A program made the position numbers and the translations under genes. Of a DNA stretch of 64,000 nt, positions 9,132 through 18,752 are shown piece after piece. Below the pieces are notes generated by a model. It made no database searches, had not been told where the DNA came from, and saw nothing but the letters and a program-made list of their open reading frames with translations. Position 1 is the stretch's first letter; each line of letters begins with the position of its first letter. The stretch is taken from positions 5,642,001-5,706,000 of the forward strand of contig JAPFFF010000009.1 of the NCBI GenBank assembly GCA_039105265.1, read 5' to 3'. The DNA comes from Tritrichomonas musculus. Its lineage: Eukaryota; Parabasalia; Tritrichomonadida; Tritrichomonadidae.

Positions 9132-9695
9132 TTAAATCATATCAGAGAAAATATTATTTCGCCTTCTACGAATAGGTTGAGGTGGGATTACTGGTATTGG
9201 TTCCTCTTCTGATTCGTCTTCTATTTGATTTGGTTCTTGGACTTCTTGGCTCAAGGCGTTTATGTATTGTGGCTGAGTATACTGTGGATAATATGGTTTT
9301 CTCATTTGTTTTTGTATTACATCTTTTATCATTTTCTTCTGTTCTTTCTTAGCCCTTTCGTTTTTAAACTCTTCACCCAATAGCTTTAATTGGTTTAGTA
9401 TTTCTATATTTATTGTTGGATCATATACTTGTTTTGGTTGTTCTTCTATTATTGGTTTTTTGGGTTTTGGTATTTCTTCAGGTGGGTCGGAATTCTGACC
9501 AACAACTTTTTCTTCAATCGTTTCTGTTTTAGTTAATGGTTCAGGTGGTGGTTTCGTTAATGGTTGCTCTCTTCTTTTTACTATATATTTGTTTTCTTTT
9601 TTGGTAGGAAGTACATCCCAATCAGGGTCCTCACGACCATTAAGCCAGTTCTGTATTACCTGCAATCTTTTTGATCCTGTCAAATGCTTAGACAT
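9132..9695 (-). CDS. hypothetical Polinton protein, Pro/Glu/Lys-rich
   Basis: 187 residues with a largely disordered middle (PPPEPLTKTE and IPKPKKPI composition), a predicted helix at about residues 92-125, and a C-terminal acidic and then arginine-rich tail (PIRRRRNNIFSDMI). It lies 31 bases upstream of the capsid-like gene in the same direction. It could be a scaffold or core protein. No family was recognised. Confidence 0.55.
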   Translation of the reverse strand: MSKHLTGSKRLQVIQNWLNGREDPDWDVLPTKKENKYIVKRREQPLTKPPPEPLTKTETIEEKVVGQNSDPPEEIPKPKKPIIEEQPKQVYDPTINIEILNQLKLLGEEFKNERAKKEQKKMIKDVIQKQMRKPYYPQYTQPQYINALSQEVQEPNQIEDESEEEPIPVIPPQPIRRRRNNIFSDMI

Positions 9696-9726
9696 TTAAT
9701 TGATAAAAAAATCATTTTTTTGAGTT

Positions 9727-10230
9727 TTATTGAGTTTTCTTTGTTTTTCTTGATTTCTTTCTCTTTCTTTTATTCAATTTCGCTATATGTGCTTCTGCTT
9801 CATCCACATATTTACTTCTGTTCTGATATATTTTATAAGCAGCTGGCTTTCTCGAATAATGAATGCGTGGAAAATCTGCATACATTACATTACTACCTAG
9901 CGGATTAGGTTGTCTTTCTGCTATATTCTTTTCTAATGCTGCCTTTACTTCTCCTTCTCTTATTCCACTTGCTATTGTTGTCAATCCTTTACCTATACCT
10001 ATTGCTGCTGGATTACCCGTTATTGTTCCCAAAGCTTGTGTTGCTCCTCCTATAGTATTTAATATTGGTGCCTTATTTTTCCAAGCCCATTTACCAACTT
10101 TACCAACTGCACTATCACCAATGAATTTGCCTACTTTACCAACACCAGATTTTACCGAATTCCATGCACGATTAAAAAATCCACCACCAGAATTTTGTTC
10201 AATCCTTCCTGTATCAGAAATTGCTTCCAT
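9727..10230 (-). CDS. Gly/Ala-rich membrane-active protein with basic tail
   Basis: 167 residues. Residues about 15-90 form a glycine/alanine-rich amphipathic-to-hydrophobic stretch (GVGKVGKFIGDSAVGKVG, then ILNTIGGATQALGTITG), the type of segment that inserts in membranes. The last 20 residues are strongly basic (KLNKRKRKKSRKTKKTQ). This combination resembles minor virion proteins such as adenovirus pVI/pX-like proteins. That parallel is by composition only. It lies between the ATPase gene (12 bases away) and the 187-residue gene. Confidence 0.55.
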   Translation of the reverse strand: MEAISDTGRIEQNSGGGFFNRAWNSVKSGVGKVGKFIGDSAVGKVGKWAWKNKAPILNTIGGATQALGTITGNPAAIGIGKGLTTIASGIREGEVKAALEKNIAERQPNPLGSNVMYADFPRIHYSRKPAAYKIYQNRSKYVDEAEAHIAKLNKRKRKKSRKTKKTQ

Positions 10231-10242
10231 TGTCTTTTAATA

Positions 10243-11097
10243 TCAGTCAAAGTAATATTTATTGGCGGTTATGTTCATAATAAATTTTGAATGAAGATCT
10301 CTATGCTGTAAATATTCTTTTACCGTCTTCTTGATATTAAGGTTGTTATTTGTTTGTTGAAGCAAGGAAGTAAAATCTTCTTCTGAGTATCCACTATAGC
10401 ATATAATATCCGTGGCCAATCTTTTTGCATTTATGTGTACGAATCTGATTGTCTGAATAGCCATGATGCAAGTAATATTATAATGTCTTGTCTTGGTTAA
10501 TAGTCTAAGGAATTCAGTATTATTATGTGTTAACAAATCGCTTCCTGCACAGTCATCCAATATTATTAGTGTGTTATATGGGTAAGAAGAGGTTTGGTAT
10601 TTTACTAACTTATTGGCTATATATACTATTCTATCATCTATTTCTTGGAGGGAGTGCTTGTTTATAAGTCTTTGCATTTCTTCATTTGTTTCCTTCATCT
10701 TAGATAATACATGTTTAACCATTGCATAATATTTTATTTTTCTTTTGAGGTGTTTCTTTAGGTAATCCATCAATTGGGCTTCATTAAGATATACTATTGG
10801 TGTCTTTACCTCTTTACTCATTGCCTCAGCCGTTTTGTCTGCTTTTCCAGAACTTGAGCAAAATATTATTTTTTGATAGTACGGATGCTTAAATAGACGT
10901 TCAGTAATTAGTATGTGTTTCCACAACCAATAACTCTTACCTGCACCTGGTTTACCAATAAGAAAATAAATTCCATTCGTACTAAAAGGATAGGAAGGAT
11001 GTAATGGTTTCATCAGTGCTGCCTCTATCTCTTTCTGGTTCTTCTTCATTGTCTTTTGGATTAAGGACTCTACTTCTTTCATTATTTGTTTAGACAT
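10243..11097 (-). CDS. FtsK/HerA-type (A32-like) genome packaging ATPase
   Basis: 284 residues. Walker A is at 48-55 (GKPGAGKS), Walker B around 177-182 (LIILDD), and a sensor-like TKTRHYN follows near residue 205. This is the A32/FtsK-HerA family carried by Polintons and nucleocytoplasmic large DNA viruses, where it pumps DNA into the capsid. It ends 12 bases before the next gene and starts 10 bases after the integrase gene, suggesting one late transcription unit. Confidence 0.92.
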   Translation of the reverse strand: MSKQIMKEVESLIQKTMKKNQKEIEAALMKPLHPSYPFSTNGIYFLIGKPGAGKSYWLWKHILITERLFKHPYYQKIIFCSSSGKADKTAEAMSKEVKTPIVYLNEAQLMDYLKKHLKRKIKYYAMVKHVLSKMKETNEEMQRLINKHSLQEIDDRIVYIANKLVKYQTSSYPYNTLIILDDCAGSDLLTHNNTEFLRLLTKTRHYNITCIMAIQTIRFVHINAKRLATDIICYSGYSEEDFTSLLQQTNNNLNIKKTVKEYLQHRDLHSKFIMNITANKYYFD

Positions 11098-11107
11098 TTA
11101 TTTGTGG

Positions 11108-12193
11108 TTAAATCCATTTCTTTATATTGTTGGGTATATTTTTCTTCTTTGACCAGTAATCCACTTCAAGATTAGATAGCTTTGTTGGAGCACCTTCTCG
11201 TAAATTTTTAGCCGGTATGATGTCTTCTGTTCCTTCGCTGTATTTAATTTTATATTTGTTCTTTGTTGTATCATAAGAAATAATCTTCTCCACAATACCT
11301 CTCTTGCCTCCCTTAAGTGTTTGTGCAATATTTTTGTTTTGTGTCTTGATTAACCTATAACCAGGGAGTTTGTCTATTGACTCATCTTTGGACTTAATTA
11401 TAAATTGGTTCCCAGCCTTTGAATCAACTATATATGCTTCCTTGCTTACCTTGTTCCTGCGCTTCGAAAATGGCTCCTTGGCTTGAATAATTCTAACTCT
11501 ATCATTTGGTTTAAAGTCATATGGATTGTTTTGCGACTTGGTTTTTACATATTCTTTTTCATCTTTCTCTGTCATCTCGTTTGGTATCTTATAGTCCAAT
11601 GATCTGTGGGGAGAATTGTTGTATGAATCTATTAAACTATCCATTTCTTTCTCATTGATGAACCTGTTCTCGCCTACCATGTCTCTAATCGTTCTCATGA
11701 ACCTATTTATGATACCTAGTACATTATGATTATTATCCTCGGTAGTAGTGTAAACAATATTTTTGGTCTTCATCAACTGTAATACATCATTGGACAAGTA
11801 AGCAGCATCCTGATCTGATGTTATCGAATAGACATCTGGCTCGTCCTTAAAAAATTTATTTAATGCCTTGACTACTTCTTTTGCACCTTTCCCCTTCATT
11901 GGATAACAATATGCTTTTCTTGTGTTAATATTAATTAGCATCAAATAGTTGAGACCATCCTTTGTCTTATCATTGATGAATGTGTCCATTTGATATCCCC
12001 CAGAGTGTTTAGAATAGATATTCATAAACTTTGCCTTTGGTACCTTTACATCATGTACTATCTTCCTTAAATAATCTAATGCGGCTTCTTCTGTGAATCC
12101 ATATCGTTTTGCGAGTGGAACAAATTTAGAGGCAGATCTCCAAGGAAAAAAAGAATGAAGCTCATTAATTGTCTTAAAATGCTTTTTGTTCAT
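11108..12193 (-). CDS. Polinton integrase (rve / RNase H fold)
   Basis: 361 residues. The catalytic core begins at GGYQMDTF (D70) and continues through ITSDQDAAY (D127) to the NNHNVLGIINRF helix at about residues 154-165, typical of Polinton integrases related to retroviral integrases. The C-terminal part (about 285-325) resembles a small chromo/tudor-like barrel (KYKIKYSEGTEDIIPAKNL). It would insert the element, making the 6-bp duplications typical of the family. It is placed between the packaging ATPase and the terminal virion-like gene. Confidence 0.9.
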   Translation of the reverse strand: MNKKHFKTINELHSFFPWRSASKFVPLAKRYGFTEEAALDYLRKIVHDVKVPKAKFMNIYSKHSGGYQMDTFINDKTKDGLNYLMLININTRKAYCYPMKGKGAKEVVKALNKFFKDEPDVYSITSDQDAAYLSNDVLQLMKTKNIVYTTTEDNNHNVLGIINRFMRTIRDMVGENRFINEKEMDSLIDSYNNSPHRSLDYKIPNEMTEKDEKEYVKTKSQNNPYDFKPNDRVRIIQAKEPFSKRRNKVSKEAYIVDSKAGNQFIIKSKDESIDKLPGYRLIKTQNKNIAQTLKGGKRGIVEKIISYDTTKNKYKIKYSEGTEDIIPAKNLREGAPTKLSNLEVDYWSKKKNIPNNIKKWI

Positions 12194-12204
12194 TTAAATT
12201 AGTC

Positions 12205-13515
12205 TTAAATGTAAAGCATCTTCTTAAATGGTAAGAATTGCATTTCAATGACAAATGATTCATTGTTTGGTACCAGAACAGGAATATTATTATGACGCCC
12301 TGAATATAATTCTATCCAAAATCGTTGATCAGTTGAGTTCAGTTTGAAGTACTTAATAGGACTGAAGTATATTTGACTATTGCCTAAATAATATTTATTT
12401 GATTGCTCAGCTATTGATGAATATACTTTACACGAATGTCTATCCCAAATATTTTTAAAATCTAATCTTCTGCACCATTTATCATTAAAATCATCAGGAT
12501 TATTTTGGTATGGTTTATCTCCTATATTAAATAAATCAGCAAAATCAGTATTCTTATAGTTAGAATCTGTTCTATCACTTTCTCTAAAATTAATCTTGAA
12601 ATCAACATAGAATAGACCTAATTCGACAAAATCATTTTCCCCTGGTATTGGTTTTGGTGTAGGTGTTGGTGTAGGTGTAGGTTCGTAATCTGTTATCTCT
12701 GGTGCCATATATATAAATGATGGTTTGGAAATTGTATTCTTTTCTAAGTTCTGTGGTGAAAAAATGGTTTCAATAAATGCTTTCTTATCATAATCATAAT
12801 ATCCATCCATTTGAAAATCGTTTCGGCTTCTATCAATCTTATCTTGGCGAAAGAGTGGAATAATATTTTCTTCATGCTCTTTAAACCAATTATCGATTTT
12901 TGTTTTATATTCTTGATACTTTTCTCGGGCATTAAATAGAAATGTTAACACATCTTTCACAAAATAGAAACGTCCAAATAATGGATTGATATATTCTTTA
13001 GTGATAGCTTTATATTGTTCCAATATTTTATTCCAAGAATCAGCTGTTACTTTACAATCTTTTAAGAATGCTTCATTATATGTATTAAATACTTTATCTA
13101 ATTGGTCATTTATATCATCAAATATTTTTCTCATATCATTATCAGTCGATAACCAAGATATAACATGGATTGTTAATTCTATTTTTGATTTTTTTGGTAA
13201 TTTGTCATATATTTCGTCATTATTTATTTCTTTATCTTTATCCTTTGCCTTTTCTTCCTTTACCTTTTCATCAAAGTCCTTCCTCAAATATTTTCGAATG
13301 CTAAAATCAAATTCTAATTTTCTTCTTCGAGCCATTAAATAAATACTTCTTACGCCTACAATTGATTCCCCTCTATTCGAAGTACACCATTCTTGAGGAA
13401 AATTAAAGTAATATCGATTAGGTTTGCTTGGGTCTTGTTCTCCATCTTCTAAAAAGTAAGCATATTCAATTGGTATAGGAGTTTGTTCTTCTGTCGGATT
13501 AAGTGTTGGATACAT
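12205..13515 (-). CDS. probable minor virion protein of Polinton
   Basis: 436 residues from the ATG at 13515; the frame extends upstream only through a TTG and hydrophobic A+T-rich codons. The N-terminus (YYFNFPQEW, GVRSIYL) and C-terminus (FVIEMQFLPFKKMLYI) read as beta-rich ends, with a charged helical region (about 85-220) and a TPTPTPTPKP linker (about 278-290) between them. Its length and location at the end of the late cluster fit a penton or minor capsid protein. That is inference; no catalytic motif is visible. Confidence 0.5.
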   Translation of the reverse strand: MYPTLNPTEEQTPIPIEYAYFLEDGEQDPSKPNRYYFNFPQEWCTSNRGESIVGVRSIYLMARRRKLEFDFSIRKYLRKDFDEKVKEEKAKDKDKEINNDEIYDKLPKKSKIELTIHVISWLSTDNDMRKIFDDINDQLDKVFNTYNEAFLKDCKVTADSWNKILEQYKAITKEYINPLFGRFYFVKDVLTFLFNAREKYQEYKTKIDNWFKEHEENIIPLFRQDKIDRSRNDFQMDGYYDYDKKAFIETIFSPQNLEKNTISKPSFIYMAPEITDYEPTPTPTPTPKPIPGENDFVELGLFYVDFKINFRESDRTDSNYKNTDFADLFNIGDKPYQNNPDDFNDKWCRRLDFKNIWDRHSCKVYSSIAEQSNKYYLGNSQIYFSPIKYFKLNSTDQRFWIELYSGRHNNIPVLVPNNESFVIEMQFLPFKKMLYI

Positions 13516-13560
13516 TTTTATAAAAATATTAAAATATAAAAACAAAAGTGCAAAAACCAA

Positions 13561-14220
13561 CCCTGAGAGGCCTTTTTCTGAATTACTTATAAAAGAGATC
13601 TACTTCAAATGAAATCCTTATTGAAAGGAGCCGTCCGTTAACTAGGGGAAGTTAATGGCCTCGATCAGGAAGATGGAAACTTAACTCAATAAGTTTTTTG
13701 TTTGCGGAATAATTTTTAACGAACAACTCACAACTTAGCCACAAATCCAAGTTTTCACAGATTTCACTCAAAGTCCACTCTTTCTCATAACTCAGAAAAA
13801 ATGCGTTCCGGATATATGTCGAACCTAGGATGTTAGGTAGGGAGTTTAACCATTACGACACACGCATAGACAAAGATGGAAACTCGATTTTGAATAAATA
13901 TAAAACCAAATAAATATTGAAATATATTCTAATAACTCAAATAATATATTCAGAATTTAGTTTTAAAAATAAACCATCCAAAAATATTCTTGTATGGGGT
14001 CATAGCTCAATGGAAATATTTGGTGGAAAGTTACATGGTTCGAAAAATAGAAAGTTCGACATTTTTTATAAAAATTAATTTTATTAAATTATAACCATAA
14101 ACTTGTAAAAATAATAAAAAATTTTATCTATCAATTTATTAATAAAATTTTCTTTCACAAATATTATAATTTTAAAGGAAAAAATTTTATTTCTCAAATT
14201 TGATGAAAATTTTAGGATGC
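13561..14220. other. Polinton flank with two tRNA-like A-box/B-box segments
   Basis: No protein gene is visible. On the minus strand (13860 down to 13819) lie an A-box-like TGTCGTAATGG and a B-box GGTTCGA, 24 bases apart. On the plus strand, TAGCTCAATGG (14003-14013) fits the A-box consensus and GGTTCGA (14037-14043) the B-box core, with a T-run following at 14061. The spacing is shorter than in a real tRNA and no cloverleaf closes, so these are at best tRNA-derived repeat fragments. The Polinton right end must lie in or before this stretch. Confidence 0.3.
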
Positions 14221-14228
14221 CACAGTGG

Positions 14229-14288
14229 CGGCATGTTCCGGTATATGTCGGCCTGTGACGGTATATGCCGGCATGTGGCGGTTTGAAA
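14229..14288. repeat. 20-bp tandem repeat, three units
   Basis: Three consecutive 20-base units start CGGCATGTTC, CGGCCTGTGA and CGGCATGTGG and share CGGTATATG or CGG cores. The array is far richer in G+C than its surroundings, and its edges form the partial inverted pair GCCACA / TGTGGC. Confidence 0.8.
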
Positions 14289-14520
14289 AATTTAAATTCA
14301 AAAAGTGGAACAAAAATTTTGAAAAATTAATTAAAATTTATAATAAAATAATAAAAATTTATATTCAAAAAGTGAAAAATAATATTAAAATATCTTGGTG
14401 TCTAGTTAACTTTTTAAGAATATTTTTATAAAATCTTTTCAAAATATTTGAGAGAAAAAAATACTTCTGACATAAAAATATTTGAGAGAAAATATTAACT
14501 CAATCAAAACTCAATTTTTC

Positions 14521-14765
14521 GGGGTCGTGCCTATACAAGAAATACCGTATTTTCGGGTGTAGAATTCAAAAAACACCATTAGAAAGCTCAAAAACTACTC
14601 CATACCTTGGAAATGACATTGGCAGAATAGTGAAAGTAGAGAGTGTGTACTTACGATAGGTTTTCAGAGGGTATTTGGCCGGGTAGCGAGGCCCAAGCGA
14701 AGGTGTACCTGAGCTTGGTGGCGAGCAGTGTAGGCGGTGGCGAAGTATGAGACACCGCCTATACT
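14521..14765. other. G+C-rich island with strong hairpin
   Basis: About 240 bases with composition unlike the surrounding A+T-rich DNA. TAGGCGGTG (14731-14739) pairs perfectly with CACCGCCTA (14753-14761) around a 13-base loop. No convincing ORF is seen. It could be a structured RNA, the end of a mobile element, or a relic of foreign DNA. Confidence 0.45.
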
Positions 14766-14998
14766 ATACTACTAATGGAATGATAACAAATTGAACAAAA
14801 TATGACGATATCTTGAATTGATTGTTTTTTTAGTCTTTAAATACTTCATATTTATATACTAAGAAATTGTTTTCTTATTTTGATAAAATATAAAAGCGTT
14901 ACAAACTTGTAATCTTTTATAAATAATTGAATATATAAACCATTTATCTCACTCCAACTTTTTGATAAAAAATTAAACCGTTTATTTGAATATTATAA

Positions 14999-15984
14999 AG
15001 TCATATCATTTTTTATTTACATACGACGAACAAGCAGCGTATTCCACCTCTTCCATTGCTCAGAGATTTCATAGGAACTGATGAAGAAACGCAATGCTTT
15101 AATACCACAAAGCAATCGGATGAGTTCAAATCGGCCCTATCGTTCAGAGATCAAATTAGAATTCTAGGTAAAAATTTCGAACAAAGACTTATTCCTGTTC
15201 CATTCACAAAGATTAGTAATGTTTCTGAAAAATCGAAACAATCAGTAAGGAATCAATATGCATATCGCCTGTTGGTATTTCCTACAAGCCTCTTTTTACA
15301 GTTCCCAGAGCAACATTGGATCCTCAAATATACGATCACCTACCACTTGATAGCTTTGAAGCTGTACGCACAGATAGTGGCTATGTGAATACTGCAGTTT
15401 TTAGTTACTGGCTAACTAATATTTTTATACCAACTTTAAGGGAAAAAAGGGAGCAATACAATTACCACGGCAAATCCGTCTTAATTCTAGATGGATTTGT
15501 CGGGCATACAAATGCTTTGGACCAAATTGATTTGGATGATGAAAATTTAATTATTCATTATCTTGTCCCACATACGAGTGACATGTTGCAGCAACTCGAT
15601 GTGGGCGTTTTTGGTTCAATGAAAAGATTTATGTCCAATTGCAAAAATATTGGCGATGTTTCTTACCAGACTAAGCAACTATTTAAAATTCACCAATCTT
15701 TATATCAAGCATGCAGTCCCGCAAATTGCAAAAACGCATTTGCAGCCACAGGTATTGTTACTAAGCCAGAAAAAATTGGCGATATCACTAAAGAAATAGC
15801 TCATTTTGATTTTAGAAAAAGTATTAAAGTTCGATATTATGAAATTCCTTATATGAGCCAAATTGCTAGATATGGTGGACAGTTAACAAACATTCAAAGA
15901 TATATTTATCTAAGCTCTTTATATCCAGTGCTTGAAACGACAGCACGTACACATTTGGCCGATTTTGAAACAAAGAGAAAATAG
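14999..15984 (+). pseudogene. broken pogo/Tigger-type DDE transposase
   Basis: Residues encoded from 15316 to 15984 match the DDE_1 superfamily domain: RTDSGYVN, then SVLILDGFVGHTN, then VPHTSDMLQQLDVGVFGSMKR, the D-G-x-x-x-H and C-terminal catalytic block of pogo/Fot transposases. The preceding piece of the protein (14999 to about 15255) is in another frame (frame 2, then frame 1), so at least one frameshift lies at about 15216-15262. In frame 1, the codons reading SPVGISYKPLFTVPRAT just upstream of 15316 are typical DDE_1 sequence without a start codon. No N-terminal helix-turn-helix (CENP-B-like) part is found. It is a plain DNA transposon remnant, dead as a protein. Confidence 0.85.
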
Positions 15985-16104
15985 CTCAATAAATAAAAAT
16001 CAAATATTAAAATTTTTGTTTTATGTTTTTATGAAATAAATTTCGGTAAATAACATTTATGAGAAATTTTTCCGGTTAATCATGTTCAGTAAATATTTAA
16101 TAAA

Positions 16105-16938
16105 GGAGGGTCAACAAATTGAATGGCCAATTTTTTCTCATTGTTTGCATTTTTTTGCGTTATGTAATTAATAAATTCAAAATTTTATTTTATTTATAAA
16201 TAATATAATAATAATTATATATAAATATTACTTTTATGATTGGATTAAGGACAATCGATGAAAATTGGAGATTCTCAATTTCAAATAATTCAAGATAGGT
16301 CAAATGGTGATTTAAAAGTATTTGCTAATATGATAAGAATAAACCAGCCGAGATTCAATATTTTTACAAAATGGCGAGATGTAATCAGTTTTTTGAAACT
16401 ATTACTGATGCTATTAAATCAAATATTGTCCCAAATTCAACAAACTAAATCATTCGAAAACAATATATTAGATATATATGCGTATAATAAATCTATTTAT
16501 TCGACTAAATTTCATATTCCAACTACCAATTTTTTATTAGAGTCATGATAAATTACACTCGATCATTAGTTTTATACATTCTCGCAAGCAAATATATGAA
16601 TTGATTTAAAATATCGTATGAGTAATTATTTTTTAAATTTATACCCATGATTAAATATGTAAGAATATTTAAAAAATATTAATAACTCATCAAGAAAAAT
16701 TTGTAAAACTATAAAACTTAAATTTGAAAAGAAAAAATTGAGAGAAAAAATATTTGAATATGCATTCAAATTAGATTAATTTTGAATAAAACATTTTTAT
16801 CTCAATAATATAAATAAATTATAGAGATATTTTAGATAGAAAAACTATTATATATTATATTAAATATTATATGTACTTATGAAAAATCCAAATCAATTAC
16901 ACTATGAGTTTTTGTGTTACAAATAAGTTGACCCTCCT
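16105..16938. mobile_element. MITE-like element with GGAGGGTCAAC inverted ends
   Basis: GGAGGGTCAAC at 16105-16115 has its exact reverse complement at 16928-16938, with weaker pairing on both sides and TA-rich flanks that could be a TA target site. The 96-codon frame at 16258-16548 inside it has no coding character. A non-autonomous Tc1/mariner/pogo-type element is the best reading. It is not proven that the transposase relic upstream mobilised it. Confidence 0.5.
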
Positions 16939-17528
16939 CTTATTTAATTCAAATTTGTAGTTTGAATACAAATGTTTAAGATTGCTTCAATTTTTATTAT
17001 TTGAGTTTTTTAATCGAAAATTTTCATAAAATTGAGAAGATTTTCACAAAAAAATTAAATGCGTCACAAATGTATGGAATGTTTTTTGAAATATTTTTAT
17101 CTTTTTAAATAGTAAATATTGATCGGTTACATTGATTATTCATATCATACTTATGATGTATTATATATATTTAACTTTATAGACCAATTAATTTTTTCTC
17201 ATCAAAATGGAATATCTGCATGATACCATCATATATGTGCATTTGTATTTGCTTAACATATGTGTCGTTGTTTTTGAATGCTAGTTTGTATATTATATCA
17301 CTTATTATTTCACAAATTATGAAGATATTATAAAATAAATTTACGACTAAAAAAAATGTGATTTTTCTGGAGAGATTGGCTTAACTGTTTAATATAATTT
17401 TCGGATATGTTATTATATAATAAAATTAATGGTTTTTTATCGAGGCAAAGAAACTTGATATAGCCATTAAAAAAAGATAAAAATGTTTGAAAACCAAATC
17501 CTCTCAAATAAACGTCTATTTTATTTTA

Positions 17529-17842
17529 ATATAGTTTGACGATAAACCGGTCGACATCACGAAAAACTGGTCGACATCATCAACTTTTTCATTAAACTCA
17601 TAGAAATACTCTGAATACTTTTCTATGATGCTTATTCAAAAACCGGTAGACATTATAAAATTTTAAAAATTTTTTAGAACTTTTTAAAAAGATATTTGAG
17701 TTATATTTGAGAGCCTTTTCAATATCATTTTTCATTCAATTTTGAACATCTTTATGAAATATTTGAGTGCGATTTTATGAAAAAGTTTACGATGTCGACC
17801 GGTTTTTCTGATGTTTACTCGTTTATCGTCTTACTATATTCA
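17529..17842. mobile_element. palindromic MITE-like element with ACCGGTCGACATC motifs
   Basis: 17529-17593 and 17777-17842 are inverted repeats of about 65 bp with roughly 80% identity, both built on TATAGTNNGACGATAAAC and AAAAAC(C/T)GGTCGACATC. The motif (A)CCGGTCGACATC or a one-base variant occurs at 17547, 17568, 17641 and, inverted, at 17792. TA dinucleotides at the ends suggest a mariner-type target site. There is no ORF. Confidence 0.65.
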
Positions 17843-18752
17843 TTTTTTTGAATAAGCACGTTTTTTGGTTCTCACAAAAAATCTAGAATTTTCTGGAAAG
17901 ACTGGAATAATATTACAAGCTCTAAACAACTTATGCCTTATAATATAAAATATAATGAGGTTTTACCGAGCCAATTAGGTTAAATATGTTTCTATTTTAG
18001 GATATTTATGTTTTCACAAATTTTTACATAAAAGTTCTTCAAATATTTTGTGAGTATAAAATTTGGATTATTTATTTTTATCTTATTAAAACAATTTCAT
18101 AAATAGAATATATATTAAATAAATGATATAAATATGATAAAATAAATATAAAATGAAACACAAAAATTATTTACAAATAAATACATATATAATTATAAAT
18201 CTCTAAATGCATTCAAAATTTAAAACTCATCCATAATTCAAAGGTATAAAAATATTTTGATAAAGCATTCATAAATAATTGTATGAGCTATTTTAATTTC
18301 TCATTATTAATGAAAATAATGATAGATTTTTATTTTCTCAAATTATTGTATGTAATCATTCAATAAAATTAATAACATTTTATTGAAATTAAAATCAGAG
18401 TTTAAATTTCCAATATCTTATTTAATTTTTCGAAACCTAAATTATAATTAATAATTATATATATAATAATTTATAATCATTCATATATCCAATGTATAAT
18501 AAATTTATATTGATTTACATAATGGATTACTTGAATCGTATTTTTGAATACTTAATAGTTTTTATTTATTCAATTTATATATTTTGCATATATCTCACAA
18601 TAAAATTTAAATATAATATTTTATGGCTATTATAATAATATAAAATTCAATATAAAAACATATTATAAAATATGATGATTTAAAACCCACTAGTTATTTC
18701 TATTTCGTTTTTTTCGAGTTTCCATACATTTTGCGTCACCCAGTTTTTCGTA
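17843..18752. other. A+T-rich gene-free DNA
   Basis: No ORF, RNA gene or repeat stands out in this 0.9-kb stretch. It is simple A+T-rich sequence with scattered homopolymer runs. Confidence 0.6.

Larger units (their letters stand above)
1..13560. mobile_element. Maverick/Polinton element, left end outside window
   Basis: The stretch carries the hallmark Polinton set: protein-primed DNA polymerase B (562-3714), HerA/FtsK-type packaging ATPase (10243-11097), RNase H-fold integrase (11108-12193) and a capsid-like protein (7487-9100), plus about a dozen small genes. Gene order is compact, with the polymerase side on the plus strand and the morphogenesis side on the minus strand. Nearly all visible genes are long open frames, so the copy looks whole over this part, with no obvious breaks, and is probably young. 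The right border lies somewhere after 13.52 kb; its terminal repeat cannot be fixed because the left terminal repeat is not in the window. Mavericks are abundant in Trichomonas genomes, which fits the rest of the window. Confidence 0.93.

Noticed and set aside
13996-14065. A complete tRNA gene on the plus strand
   Set aside because: A- and B-boxes are present but the acceptor and anticodon stems do not close; spacing is too short.
14225-14431. 68-codon frame over the 20-bp repeats
   Set aside because: Its first third is only the translated minisatellite; the rest is A+T-rich filler.
16258-16548. 96-codon plus-strand ORF inside an inverted-repeat element
   Set aside because: No codon bias or motif; sits within a non-coding MITE-like body.
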